Assembly (NCBI GenBank): GCA_049514215.1
Contig: JBEKVI010000017.1
Location: forward strand, 1 to 64,000
Reading direction: 5' to 3'
DNA length: 64,000 nucleotides
From: BOG-994 sp049514215
GTDB taxonomy: Bacteria > Pseudomonadota > Gammaproteobacteria > Burkholderiales > Burkholderiaceae_D
Notes under the pieces: model-generated
What the model saw: the letters and a program-made list of their open reading frames with translations, nothing else
The model's database searches: none
Told to the model about the DNA's origin: nothing
In this document: in pieces, positions 34,552 to 43,297 of the stretch
Position numbering within the stretch: the first letter of the stretch is position 1
Layout of the letters: the number at the start of each line of letters is the position of its first letter
Made by a program: the position numbers and the translations under genes

Positions 34552-35100
34552 TTAGCCGTTCCAGCGATGTTGAACGAAGGTCTCTTCCAGCGGAGGCTGT
34601 CCCACGGTGCTGCTGTAATTGGTCATTGCCGACGCGGCGACGATGGCGATAACTTCCAGCACGTGTTCATCCGCGAAACCGCCATCCTTAAAGGTCTTCA
34701 ACACATCTTCTGGCACATGCCCCTTCTTCTCAATTAAGTTACGAGCCAGATTCGAAAGTGCAGCGAGCTTCGCGTCCATTGGCAGACTCCCCGCGCGAAT
34801 CGCATCGACTTCGCTCTTCGGGACTCCAGCCTCTAACGCCAGATAAGTGTGGAACGTGGCGGGCCAGACGCTCTTATTGGTCACCGCATTCGTCAACAAC
34901 ACGGTCTGGATCTGTGGCTCAGTGAAGGTGCCGCCGTGCACATGCTGGAACAGGGGCATAAATCCACCGATCAGCGTTGGCGAACCCGACATGACACCTG
35001 CAACGTTGGGAACAAATCCAAACGTTTCTTTGATGGTGCCAAGTACAGGCTTCGACTTTTCGGGTGCTGAGTCAATCGAATACACTTTAAGGGAGGACAT
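34552..35100 (-). CDS. AhpD/CMD-fold protein lacking the catalytic CxxC
   Basis: A 182-residue protein of the carboxymuconolactone decarboxylase/AhpD superfamily. It has PVLGTIKETFGFVPNVAGV and FTEPQIQTVLLTNAVTN, then the region where AhpD-like proteins carry C-x2-C-x3-H. Here it reads SVWPATFH: both cysteines are replaced (S77, P80) while H84 stays. Thiol peroxidase activity is therefore unlikely. The ATG at 35100 has AAGGATC upstream. It follows the XRE regulator gene by 80 bases in the same direction. Confidence 0.85.
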   Translation of the reverse strand: MSSLKVYSIDSAPEKSKPVLGTIKETFGFVPNVAGVMSGSPTLIGGFMPLFQHVHGGTFTEPQIQTVLLTNAVTNKSVWPATFHTYLALEAGVPKSEVDAIRAGSLPMDAKLAALSNLARNLIEKKGHVPEDVLKTFKDGGFADEHVLEVIAIVAASAMTNYSSTVGQPPLEETFVQHRWNG

Positions 35101-35180
35101 TTTTGATCCTTTAGTTTGGTCGGGTTCGCGAATCCGTTCGTTCTCGCGTGATTCAAATATAGGAGTCGGCTGACATCGCA

Positions 35181-36086
35181 TCAATTACGTGGAAGGTAAT
35201 CGGAACGACGCGAGGTTGAATTTTTTCCACCTCGAACTGCTCCAATAAATTTAAGGTGATTCTTTTCCGACTCTTTATCGACCGGAAACATGCATTCGAG
35301 TCTCATCTCCTGTGCTGTGACGGTTTGCGGGGTGCCAACCGTGGTAACCAGAGAGAAATATCTCAGAAGGATTCCGTCCTTCTTGAGACTCAACGGAATG
35401 ACTGGAAGCGTTGCCCCATACTGAGCAGCACCTTCTCCGCCGAGCCAATCAAGTTCGACGCCTGGATAAGCTAAAAGCTTTTCGAGAAGCGCCTCGGTTT
35501 CACCATCGATGACTTGTCCGACCGCCTCACGATGTACGCGCTGCAACAGGCTTTTCGCGGCAGTCTCCCAATCGACGACGAACGGACGTAGGCCGTTTGG
35601 ATCGAACAATAGCTCGAGCAAGTTGCGCGGAGACCCGCGGGAATCCAAATCAACAAAATTGCCGAACAGGCGAGGCGCATAGTCGTTTGCCATGAGCACG
35701 TTCCAGTGACGGTCCATGACAACCGCTGGGAATGGCTCGTGCTGCTTGAGCATCCTTCGCAAGGCCGCAGCAACGCTCTCCATTTCCACGGCATCCCATC
35801 CGGCTTCGGAATAGATGGGCGCATAACCTGAAGCAAGCAGCAACGCATTGCGGTCACGCAGCGGAACGTCCAGGGACTGAGCGATATAGGTCAGCACTTC
35901 GCGACTCGGCACACTGCGACCGCTCTCGATGAAGCTGATATGGCGTTGAGATATCCCACTGATCAAAGAAAGGTCGAATTGACTCTTGCCTCGTACATCT
36001 CGCCAGTGACGCAGCAGTTCTCCTACTTTGGACGCTCCGGCTTTCGGCTGAGCAATCTTAGATGTCGTTTTCTCTGATGTTTGCAT
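35181..36086 (-). CDS. XRE-family regulator with MmyB-like ligand-binding domain
   Basis: A 301-residue regulator. The N-terminal helix-turn-helix (about 22-85) shows LLRHWRDVRGKSQFDLSLIS and GISQRHISFIESGRSVPSRE. The C-terminal part (about 115-275) matches the MLTR/MmyB ligand-binding PAS-like domain: PFPAVVMDRHWNVLMAND, then LLELLFDPNGLRPFV. Such regulators often control adjacent dehydrogenase or oxidoreductase genes. It lies directly upstream of the CMD-fold gene in the same direction and probably controls it. The left neighbour on the other side is transposase debris. Confidence 0.9.
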   Translation of the reverse strand: MQTSEKTTSKIAQPKAGASKVGELLRHWRDVRGKSQFDLSLISGISQRHISFIESGRSVPSREVLTYIAQSLDVPLRDRNALLLASGYAPIYSEAGWDAVEMESVAAALRRMLKQHEPFPAVVMDRHWNVLMANDYAPRLFGNFVDLDSRGSPRNLLELLFDPNGLRPFVVDWETAAKSLLQRVHREAVGQVIDGETEALLEKLLAYPGVELDWLGGEGAAQYGATLPVIPLSLKKDGILLRYFSLVTTVGTPQTVTAQEMRLECMFPVDKESEKNHLKFIGAVRGGKNSTSRRSDYLPRN

Positions 36087-36261
36087 CGCATTCCCTTAGC
36101 CGACCACGAGGCTACCAACGCAGCCTCCGCGGACGTTATTGCAGGTATCATAAAAGGTTGCGTAGGGCGCTCAATTACCTTCGACGTAATTGTCCGCGTC
36201 GCAGCCACTCACGCTTGGCGGGCCTTGGCGCCAATTGATGGGGTTGGCCTCGCTCGCGACC
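36087..36261. other. Region of gene debris, left part
   Basis: The 785 bases from 36087 to 36872 contain no intact gene. This left part shows no recognisable protein. The middle holds a transposase fragment and an SDR fragment (next two entries). The right part (36655-36872) is AT-rich at its start and otherwise featureless. Confidence 0.4.
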
Positions 36262-36425
36262 ACGGCAGCCGAGCTGGTCGAATCCGATGCGCACGAAACG
36301 CTGACTTACTTCGCGTTCCCAGGCACCACTGGCGCCAACTGCGAACCAACAACCTTATCGAATGCATCATCCGCGAGATCCGACGACGCACGTGTGGCGG
36401 GATGGTTCCCGGATGGCTCTTCGAT
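36262..36425 (+). pseudogene. IS256-family (mutator) transposase remnant
   Basis: The C-terminal signature of IS256 transposases is spread over two frames. AELVESDAHETLTYFAFP is followed, after a frame change near 36325, by HHWRQLRTNNLIECIIREIR. A second change then leads to RVAGWFPDGSS. Intact members read continuously as YxFPxxHWxxLRTxNxxERxxxEIRRRTRVVGxFPDG. Only about 55 codons remain, with no inverted repeats found. It marks a past insertion at the edge of the accessory block. Confidence 0.6.
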
Positions 36426-36654
36426 ATCGTGGGTGTAAACGCAGGGGTCGAGTGGGTCAGGCGGTCCGTTTTGGACTTTACTGAAGAACAGTTCGAACTA
36501 TTCGAAATCGACACCAAAGGCGCATTCTTTACGGTGCAGAGAGTCGCCCGCTATGTGGTCGATGGTGGCGGGATCATGTGCATCGGTTCGAGCACCATGG
36601 GAGATCCGTGGCCGGACTAGGCGCTCCACGGTGGGAGCAAGATGGTACCCGGGG
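36421..36654 (+). pseudogene. SDR-family remnant joined to the transposase debris
   Basis: Directly after the transposase remnant the frame reads DIVGVNAGVEWVRR and VLDFTEEQFELFEIDTKGAF. FTVQRVARYV and GSSTMGDPWPD then lead to a TAG at 36618-36620. The same frame continues ALHGGSKM, the usual YGGSK active-site segment with Tyr changed to His. N-terminal cofactor loop and C-terminal half are missing. It is the internal third of an SDR, dead by truncation, stop codon and loss of the catalytic Tyr. Confidence 0.6.
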
Positions 36655-36872
36655 CGGGATACGAGCTATTTAACATAATACAAATTATACGCAAACCGGC
36701 CGCGCCGACAAGGCGAGTCTCAGACCCTCCGCAGCCTCGGTCGCTCTGCCTGGCCAAGCCGTGATGCGGTGTGCTCCCATCAGAAGAGCCCGCGTCACGC
36801 CGGCTCGGCCTTTCCGCGCGGAAAGCCATCAAGAGCGATTCACTTATCCAACGAACACTGAACGACCGGGAC

Positions 36873-38159
36873 CTAGGTGTCCGGTACGAACATTCGGACC
36901 GAAGCGGCGGCCATCACGAGGGTCGCAATCCAGCCGAGCAGCGCAATCGGCCAGCGCACCGTGAACTTCCCCATTACCGACCTTTTCGAAACGAGCAAGA
37001 TGATCACTACCATCAACGGTACAGCGACGATGCCGTTGATGACCGCGCTCCAGAAAAGCGCCTTCATTGGACTGATCGGAGAGTACTGGATTCCCAGTCC
37101 GGCAAGCACGCTAATTGCGATGACCGCATAGAAGCCGCGCGCCCCAGTCGCCTTCCGTTCTAAGCCCCACTCCCAATCCATCACCTCTGCAAGTGCATAC
37201 GCCCCGGAGCCGGCGAGTACCGGGACTCCGATCATGCCGACACCTAGGATACCCAGAGCAAACACGATGTACGCAAAATTGCCCGCGAGGGGCCGAAGGG
37301 CGCTCGCCGCTTCGGCTGCAGTATTGATGTCCGTGATTCCCGCCACGTGGAGCGTGACCGCAGTGGCGAGGATGATGAAGTAGGCCGTGATGTCGGAATA
37401 GAACATTCCACTCCAGGTATCCCAACTGATGCGGCGCAATTCCTGAGCCGCCACCGTGCCCGATTCGATCAGTAGTCCTGGTGCCTGCTTCGCTCGCATG
37501 TCCTCCACTTCCTCTGAGGCCTGCCAGAAGAACAGGTACGGGCTGATTGTCGTACCAAAGACGGCCACGATCACCGCCGCGCTGTCGGCACCGATGGGCA
37601 ACGCCGGAAAGAATGTTCGCAGCGCCACTTGTCCCCAGGGAACGTGGACGGTGAAAAGTACTGCCGCATACGCGAAAAGGGAGAGGGTCAGCCACTTAAG
37701 AAAGACGACGTAGCGATGATAGGGAATGAAAATCTGAAGGAGCAGCGTCAGGACCACAAAGAACGCAGTCATCAGATGCCGATTCACGCCGCTGACCAGT
37801 TCGGCAACCTCCCCCATCGCGGCGACGTCCGCGGCGATGTTCAAAACGTTTGCCACAAGCAGAAGGCCGACCGCGCCGCGCACGACACTGGGGGGAAAGG
37901 CCGACTTGAGATTGGCAGCCAATCCTTTGCCGGTGACGCGACCGATGCGCGCACACATCAATTGAATGGCGGCCATGAGTGGAAGCGCCAGCGGCATCGT
38001 CCAGAGCAGATTCAGTCCGAACTGCGCACCGGCCTGCGAATACGTGGCAATCCCGCTCGGGTCGTCATCGGCTACGCCCGTAATCAGTCCCGGGCCGAGT
38101 CTGGATAGCGGATGTTCCTTGACGCGGGTCCAGAGACGATGCAGCGCAGTGCTACTCAT
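36873..38159 (-). CDS. Nramp-family divalent metal transporter, atypical
   Basis: A 428-residue, about 11-helix membrane protein. Helix 1 shows PGLITGVADDDPSGIATYSQ, where classical Nramp proteins have DPGN; here it is D33-P-S-G. Helix 6 reads GTTISPYLFFWQASEEVED, lacking the metal-binding methionine of the canonical MPH motif. The rest of the fold (ARIGRVTGKGLAANL; NVLNIAADVAAMGEV) is conserved. These changes occur in a subgroup of Nramp homologues of uncertain substrate, including Mg-type relatives, so Mn/Fe transport should not be assumed. It stands alone with no metal regulator adjacent. Confidence 0.88.
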   Translation of the reverse strand: MSSTALHRLWTRVKEHPLSRLGPGLITGVADDDPSGIATYSQAGAQFGLNLLWTMPLALPLMAAIQLMCARIGRVTGKGLAANLKSAFPPSVVRGAVGLLLVANVLNIAADVAAMGEVAELVSGVNRHLMTAFFVVLTLLLQIFIPYHRYVVFLKWLTLSLFAYAAVLFTVHVPWGQVALRTFFPALPIGADSAAVIVAVFGTTISPYLFFWQASEEVEDMRAKQAPGLLIESGTVAAQELRRISWDTWSGMFYSDITAYFIILATAVTLHVAGITDINTAAEAASALRPLAGNFAYIVFALGILGVGMIGVPVLAGSGAYALAEVMDWEWGLERKATGARGFYAVIAISVLAGLGIQYSPISPMKALFWSAVINGIVAVPLMVVIILLVSKRSVMGKFTVRWPIALLGWIATLVMAAASVRMFVPDT

Positions 38160-38341
38160 AGACGACGCAGTTCTGCAGGCGTTGCGTGAGAAGGGCGATA
38201 CTCTGGAGTCGGATCATCAGCGCACCTCGGTCACCATAACCAGGACACAAACTGGCGCGCGATTTCTGCCGTCGCCAACGAGCAGCTCTCGCGCTCAAGT
38301 GAATTAAGAGGCGCAGATCAGAGGTCAGGTCTGCTCACTGC

Positions 38342-38881
38342 TCACAGCCCCCTCCGAGAGCGTCCCCGCCTCAAAATCACGACGGGTTTCCCCAAGAAGG
38401 TTGTGGTCGTGTCCTTCTCAAATCCGAATTTTGCCGCCAATTTGAGCGAAGGCTGATTCTCCGGACTGACAATGCAGCTGTACTCCATTCTCGGATGGGC
38501 CAGTCCCGCCCATTCGAGAGCGGCTCGGACGACTTCGGTTGCCATCCCCTGCCCTTGGTATTCGGGCAGGATCCCCCAACCCGTCTCCAGCGTTCCCTCG
38601 ATCGAGGGCTCGATTACCCTGCGCATCTCCTGGAAGCCGACTTCCCCGATCAGCAATCGGGTCGCCTTGTGTTCAATGGCGAAAAATCCGAATCCGAGAA
38701 ACTGCCAGTGGCCGGCCGTTCGCAATAGACGCGTCCATGACGCATCTCTGGGGATCGGTGCTCCGGAGATGTAGCGAACAACCTCAGGATTCTGCCAGAA
38801 AGAGACATAAGCTTCGAAGTCGCTGAGCACGAGGGGCCGCAGAATGAGCCGCTCGGTTTCCAGCGTAGGGGTGTGGGACAT
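38342..38881 (-). CDS. GNAT-family N-acetyltransferase, RimJ/RimL-like
   Basis: A 179-residue protein. It opens TLETERLILRPLVLSDFEAY, typical of ribosomal-protein-alanine-acetyltransferase-like GNATs. The acetyl-CoA loop is LPEYQGQGMATEVVRAAL and is followed by CIVSPENQPSLKLAAKFGFE. The ATG at 38881 follows GGAG by eight bases; the upstream extension in frame lacks homology. It lies between the Nramp gene and the aminotransferase, all on the minus strand, with a 71-base gap to the latter. Substrate unknown. Confidence 0.88.
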   Translation of the reverse strand: MSHTPTLETERLILRPLVLSDFEAYVSFWQNPEVVRYISGAPIPRDASWTRLLRTAGHWQFLGFGFFAIEHKATRLLIGEVGFQEMRRVIEPSIEGTLETGWGILPEYQGQGMATEVVRAALEWAGLAHPRMEYSCIVSPENQPSLKLAAKFGFEKDTTTTFLGKPVVILRRGRSRRGL

Positions 38882-38952
38882 GTCCTTGTCTCCGAATACT
38901 GAGTGATTCGCGCAAAAGACCCGTGGCGCGTTCGGGTGCGCCGGCGCCTCCC

Positions 38953-40266
38953 TTACGGCCGCGCGAGCCCGTCCAAGCTCTCCCGCAGTGCCCTCTCCAG
39001 AATCTCGATACCGCGATCGAGCTCGACGTGCGAGATTGTCAGCGGCGGTGCGATGCGCCAAACGGAACCTCTTTCCGGGCGGCGGCGAATGTTCATGCTA
39101 AGACCCAGCTCGAAACACCGTGCAGTGGTCAACGCACCCAACTGGTGATAAGGCTCTCGGGTTTCTCGGTCCTTGACCAGCTCGACTCCCAGGAGCATCC
39201 CCTCCCCGCGCACGTCGCCGATGACCTCGTAGCGATTCTTGAGGTCCAGAAGTCGCTCTCGCAGATAAGCGCCGGTGGTCCTGGCCCGTTCCACGAGCCC
39301 CTCGTCTCGGATCGTATCGAGTACGGCCAGGCCGACCCGCGCGGGCAAAGGGTCCGAGACGTGGCTTGTGTAGAAATTGAAGTGTTTCTCGTGGACGTCT
39401 TGCTCGATCTTATCCGTCGTGATGGCCGCAGCCAGGGGCAACCCGCCGCCGAGCGTTTTGGAGACCGTCAGGATATCGGGGACCACCCCGAAGTAGTCCG
39501 TGGCCGTGCGATAACCGATTCGTCCAAACGCGGTCTGGGCTTCGTCGAAGATCAGGAGCATGTCTCGCTCATCAGCCGCCTTGCGCAGCGCCTGCATATA
39601 GGACTTGGGTGGCACGAGAACCCCACCGGCGCTAATGATCGGCTCGATGAGTATGGCCGCGCGCCGACCGGATGAGGCCATATCAAACATCTTCAATCCG
39701 ATCTCAAGGCAGGCGAGAGCTGAATCCTCGCCCGACATTCCTTTGATGTAGGGCCGATATTCGTTGGGCTCGGGCACGACGAAAACGCCCGCCGGCGGCA
39801 CACCGTAGCCCTTGCGATCGCTGGCGAAGGAAACCGCGCTCGTTCCACCGGTCACGCCATGCCACGATCCGCCCACGGCCAAGACCTCGAATCCGCCGGT
39901 ATACATCTTCGCCATGCGCAGGGCGACTTCATTGCTTTCGGATCCGGTATTGACAAAAATTGACCGTTTTAGGGGCGCGACGAGCCACTCCTTGGCCAGG
40001 CGTTCTGCGAGCTCCGCAACGACCTCGGGAATCATTCCGCTAAAGAGGTGAAATGCCTCCTCGCCCGCCCGGTTGACCGCGGCCACGATGGCCGGATGGT
40101 TGTGACCGATGGTCGAGCACATCTGCCCCGATGTGAAATCCAGTATTTCGCGACCGGTGTCATCGATGACGATGGACCCCTTGGCAGAGCGAAATAGATT
40201 GGGGAAGGTATCGCCGCCGTAGCGTATCAAATAGTCCTTGGCAGCCTGGCGAAGATCGCTGTTCAT
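38953..40266 (-). CDS. Class III aminotransferase, 2,2-dialkylglycine decarboxylase-like
   Basis: A 437-residue PLP enzyme. YLIRYGGDTFPNLFRSAKGS, LDFTSGQMCSTIGHNHPAIV and YTSHVSDPLPARVGLAVLDT closely follow dialkylglycine decarboxylase. The PLP lysine is K270 in SKTLGGGLPLA and the PLP-binding Asp is in IFDEAQTAFGR. Members either decarboxylate 2,2-dialkylglycines with amino transfer to pyruvate or act as omega-aminotransferases. The ATG at 40266 fits the family N-terminus. It is divergent from the VOC protein gene with 155 bases between. The decarboxylase call is by similarity and not proven. Confidence 0.87.
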   Translation of the reverse strand: MNSDLRQAAKDYLIRYGGDTFPNLFRSAKGSIVIDDTGREILDFTSGQMCSTIGHNHPAIVAAVNRAGEEAFHLFSGMIPEVVAELAERLAKEWLVAPLKRSIFVNTGSESNEVALRMAKMYTGGFEVLAVGGSWHGVTGGTSAVSFASDRKGYGVPPAGVFVVPEPNEYRPYIKGMSGEDSALACLEIGLKMFDMASSGRRAAILIEPIISAGGVLVPPKSYMQALRKAADERDMLLIFDEAQTAFGRIGYRTATDYFGVVPDILTVSKTLGGGLPLAAAITTDKIEQDVHEKHFNFYTSHVSDPLPARVGLAVLDTIRDEGLVERARTTGAYLRERLLDLKNRYEVIGDVRGEGMLLGVELVKDRETREPYHQLGALTTARCFELGLSMNIRRRPERGSVWRIAPPLTISHVELDRGIEILERALRESLDGLARP

Positions 40267-40421
40267 TGCGGGTTTCTCTCTTTCCTTCGGTTCGCAGGCC
40301 ATTCTACCTTCGCTTCTTGCAAGTCGGACATCATTGCGTGCGGTCCGGACTGCAGATCGGCCATCTCGTAGAATTCCTGCTATCGTGCCATGGAATGCAC
40401 GCGATGAAAGGAGGCGCGCAC

Positions 40422-40802
40422 ATGAAGCATTACCACCGGGGCAGACTCATCGACCATCTCCACCTTCGGGTCGCCGACCTTGATGCGAGCCGGCGATTCT
40501 ACGGCGCGGTGTTCGAAGCGCTTGGCAAGGGCGACGTCATGAAAAGTGGCGAGGGCTTTTTCTATGCGGACGAACTCTGGGTTGACTTGGCCGAAGGCGC
40601 CGTATCTCGCGTACATCTTGCGTTTCAGGCGCAGAGTGAGGCGCAGGTGAAAGTGTTCCACCAGGCGGCGCTGAATGCAGGCGGACGAGACAACGGCGTT
40701 CCCGGTGAGCGAAGCTACCACCCGGGCTACTACGCCGCCTTCGTGCTTGATCCTGACGGCAACAATATTGAGGCCGTCTTCCATGGCGCGGCAGAGTCGT
40801 AG
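40422..40802 (+). CDS. VOC-superfamily (glyoxalase/dioxygenase-fold) protein
   Basis: A 126-residue protein of the vicinal-oxygen-chelate fold. It has LIDHLHLRVADLDASRRFYG at the start (metal His), FQAQSEAQVKVFHQAALNAG in the middle, and PGYYAAFVLDPDGNNIEAVF at the end (metal Glu). Single-module members dimerise to form the active site. AAAGGAGG lies seven bases before the ATG. It precedes the DUF35/thiolase pair by 68 bases on the same strand and probably belongs to that unit. Confidence 0.87.
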   Translation: MKHYHRGRLIDHLHLRVADLDASRRFYGAVFEALGKGDVMKSGEGFFYADELWVDLAEGAVSRVHLAFQAQSEAQVKVFHQAALNAGGRDNGVPGERSYHPGYYAAFVLDPDGNNIEAVFHGAAES

Positions 40803-40870
40803 GCCTCGCGCGTCTACTGGAGTCATTTCCCGCGCCGTTTCGCAGTCCAATTGGTCGCTCGCTCATCGCC

Positions 40871-41263
40871 ATGCCACAAAGCCAATCTCCACTCGCGGTC
40901 TACTTGTCGTACCTAAGGCAGGGGCAGCTGGCCTACCAGTACAGCCCCCAGGCGCAGCGGCCGGTCTTTTTTCCGAGGGTCATTTGCCCTTTTACCGGAA
41001 GCGACCAGCTCGAATGGCGGGTCAGTGCGGGATTGGGAACCGTCTACAGTGTGACGGTTGTCTTTCCGAAGGAAGGCCCGGAGTACAACGTCGCACTGAT
41101 TGACTGCGACGAGGGCTTTAGGCTGATGAGCCGGATCCACGGAGTGAACAATTCAGAGATCCAAATCGGCATGCGCGTTAGCTTCACGGCTTTTCAGTCA
41201 GCCGATGACGAAGATCCCTATCCCGTTTTTGTTCCCCTCGACAAGCCGGCTGCTGCGCCATGA
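40871..41263 (+). CDS. DUF35 OB-fold partner, second copy
   Basis: A 130-residue DUF35-type protein. The OB fold is seen in LEWRVSAGLGTVYSVTVVF and VALIDCDEGFRLMSRI. The zinc ribbon of the family is degraded: only one cysteine of the usual two CxxC pairs remains (VICPFTGSDQ). This differs from the first copy (3692-4141), which keeps all four. It overlaps the thiolase-like gene by four bases (ATGA), the standard pairing for a complex. It likely binds the acyl-CoA part of the substrate. Confidence 0.83.
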   Translation: MPQSQSPLAVYLSYLRQGQLAYQYSPQAQRPVFFPRVICPFTGSDQLEWRVSAGLGTVYSVTVVFPKEGPEYNVALIDCDEGFRLMSRIHGVNNSEIQIGMRVSFTAFQSADDEDPYPVFVPLDKPAAAP

Positions 41264-42405
41264 CACGAGCCGGTATCGCCATCGTCGGTGCTGCCGAATC
41301 CGATCTGGGGGTGGTCGATCCCGGTTTTTCGCCGGTCGACCTCATGGCCCAGGCAGTCCAGCGCGCCCTCGCCGACTGCGGGCTTGAGTTACATGACGTC
41401 GACGGACTCTTTTGCGCATCGGCGCAATCCCGAATGCCCGTGCTCGCCTTGGCGGAGTATCTGAAACTGCCGGGCGCTTACCTCGACTCGACAACCACCG
41501 GCGGATCGTCCTTCATGGTGCTCCTCGCCCACGCGCAAAGCGCCATCGAGACGGGTCTGTGCAATGTGGCGGTGATTGCGTACGGCAGCACGCAGCGTTC
41601 TGTAGGACGCCGGCAGATCAGCTCGCCCGAGCGCAATCCCTACGAGTCGCCCTTTAAGCCATTTCTTCCGGCGAGTGCTTACGCGCTTGCCGCCGCGCGG
41701 CATATGTACGAATTCGGGACGACGCGGGAACAGCTTGCCGAAGTCGCCGTAGCGGCGCGGAAATGGGCGCTCTTGAATCCGGTCGCCTGGGAGAAGAAAC
41801 CGCTCACGATCGGGGAAGTTCTGACCTCGAAGATGATCAGCTTCCCACTGACGGTACGCGACTGCTGCTTGGTCACCGATGGCGGCGGCGCGATCGTGGT
41901 GACTTCGCCCGAGCGTGCCCGCAGCCTCAGAAAAGCGCCGGTTTATGTCCTGGGCAGCGCGCACCACACGACCCACGCGAGCATCTCTGCAATGCCGGAT
42001 CTGGTTCAGACAGCCGCAAAGTATTCGGGAGAGAAAGCGTTCGCCATGGCGGGACTGCGGCCCGAGGACATGGACGTCGTCGAGATTTATGACGCGTTTA
42101 CGATCAATACGATCCTCTTTCTTGAGGATCTCGGATTTTGCAAAAAAGGAGAGGGTGGGGACTTTGTGAGCGGCGGCCGGATCGCACCTGGCGGGAGCTT
42201 GCCCGTGAACACCAACGGCGGAGGGCTCTCGTATTGCCACCCGGGCATGTATGGCTTGTTCCTGCTCATCGAAGCAGTCCGGCAGTTGCGGGGGGAATGC
42301 GCAGACCGTCAGGTAGCGGGGGCAAGCACCGCAGTCGCCCACGGCAATGGTGGTGTCCTGTCGTCGCAAAGTACCGTCATTCTGGGCACCGCTGGCGCCG
42401 TCTAG
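41260..42405 (+). CDS. SCP-x-type thiolase-like protein, second copy
   Basis: A 381-residue thiolase-fold protein. It has AGIAIVGAAESDLGVV, GLFCASAQSRMPVLALAEYL, a TTTGGSSFMVLLAHA loop where the thiolase nucleophile should be (the position is Gly), DMDVVEIYDAFTINTILFLE, and NTNGGGLSYCHPGMYGLF with the conserved His. It is distinct in sequence from the copy at 4143-5324. It is translationally coupled to the DUF35 gene. The lack of the nucleophilic Cys again argues for aldolase-type or non-thiolytic chemistry (inference). Confidence 0.87.
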   Translation: MTRAGIAIVGAAESDLGVVDPGFSPVDLMAQAVQRALADCGLELHDVDGLFCASAQSRMPVLALAEYLKLPGAYLDSTTTGGSSFMVLLAHAQSAIETGLCNVAVIAYGSTQRSVGRRQISSPERNPYESPFKPFLPASAYALAAARHMYEFGTTREQLAEVAVAARKWALLNPVAWEKKPLTIGEVLTSKMISFPLTVRDCCLVTDGGGAIVVTSPERARSLRKAPVYVLGSAHHTTHASISAMPDLVQTAAKYSGEKAFAMAGLRPEDMDVVEIYDAFTINTILFLEDLGFCKKGEGGDFVSGGRIAPGGSLPVNTNGGGLSYCHPGMYGLFLLIEAVRQLRGECADRQVAGASTAVAHGNGGVLSSQSTVILGTAGAV

Positions 42406-42411
42406 GGGCGA

Positions 42412-42430
42412 TGATCCGCGAGGCGGATCA
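42412..42430. terminator. Hairpin between convergent genes
   Basis: TGATCCGC (42412-42419) pairs with GCGGATCA (42423-42430) around GAG. It lies between the convergent thiolase and response-regulator genes. There is no T-run, so termination strength is uncertain. Confidence 0.5.
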
Positions 42431-42532
42431 GTCCTGAATCCGGCGCCGCATGTCCGGCCGAAGTTGGCGTATCCGTGCGCTCCCCTCTCCTCTTCGATGT
42501 GCGCCCAGAGCGCCGAGCAAACGGTTCCAAAG

Positions 42533-43138
42533 CTAAGGCTCGATCAATCCTCCGGCGGCGGCCTTCACCGCAGCCTGGATGCGCGAGGACACATTGAGCT
42601 TGACCCGCGCATTGTCAATATGAAAATCGACCGTGCGCTTGCTAAGACCCAGGATCGAGGCGATCTCATCGGAGGTCTTGCCGCGCGCCGACCACGTTAA
42701 CGCCTCGATCTCGCGCTGCGTGAGGTCCACTCGATGCGTCCAGACGTCGATGCGCGCAACCCGAGCAAGTCGCGCATTGATGATGCTCTCGAGCAGATCG
42801 AAATCGATCGGCTTTGTCACGTAGTCATCGGCGCCCAGGCGCCGTCCCTGTAGCTCGGTGTCACGATCGGTCAGGGCGGTGAGGAACACAAAAGGCATGT
42901 TCGCGAAACTCGGGGCAATGGCCGAGAGCGCCTCGAGCACTTGAAAGCCCGACATTCCGGGCATGTTGATGTCGCACAAGACCAGATCGGGATGAACTCT
43001 CAAGATCGCCGCCAAGCCATCCGTGCCATTTTCGGCGACTTCGACCTCGAATCCCCTCTCCACGAGATCCTCCGCCACCAGCACCCCAGTCTCGTGACTG
43101 TCTTCAATGTAGAGGATCTTCTTGCGCTGTTGGGCCAT
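42533..43138 (-). CDS. NarL/LuxR-type response regulator
   Basis: A 201-residue regulator. The receiver has YIEDSHETG, the phospho-Asp D56 (LVLCDINMPGMSG) and VTKPIDF with its Lys. The output domain is a LuxR-type helix-turn-helix: LTQREIEALTWSARGKTSDEI, then LGLSKRTVDFHIDNARVKL. The ATG at 43138 is where the receiver begins; the extended frame reaches into the divergent kinase gene and is not real. It is divergent from the sensor kinase at 43298 and is its likely partner. Confidence 0.9.
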   Translation of the reverse strand: MAQQRKKILYIEDSHETGVLVAEDLVERGFEVEVAENGTDGLAAILRVHPDLVLCDINMPGMSGFQVLEALSAIAPSFANMPFVFLTALTDRDTELQGRRLGADDYVTKPIDFDLLESIINARLARVARIDVWTHRVDLTQREIEALTWSARGKTSDEIASILGLSKRTVDFHIDNARVKLNVSSRIQAAVKAAAGGLIEP

Positions 43139-43297
43139 AGCTTTGTCTCGAGCAATGGGGAGAATCGCAGGCTGCAGATGTAACCGGTCCGAAGGTTCTA
43201 TTTTGCCAGAGCTCGCTGCGCCCGGCTTGGCTCTTCGGCACGCAGAGGGCCAGAAACTCGGTAGTATTCTGCGATCCAGCCTGTTCAAGCGGTCACC

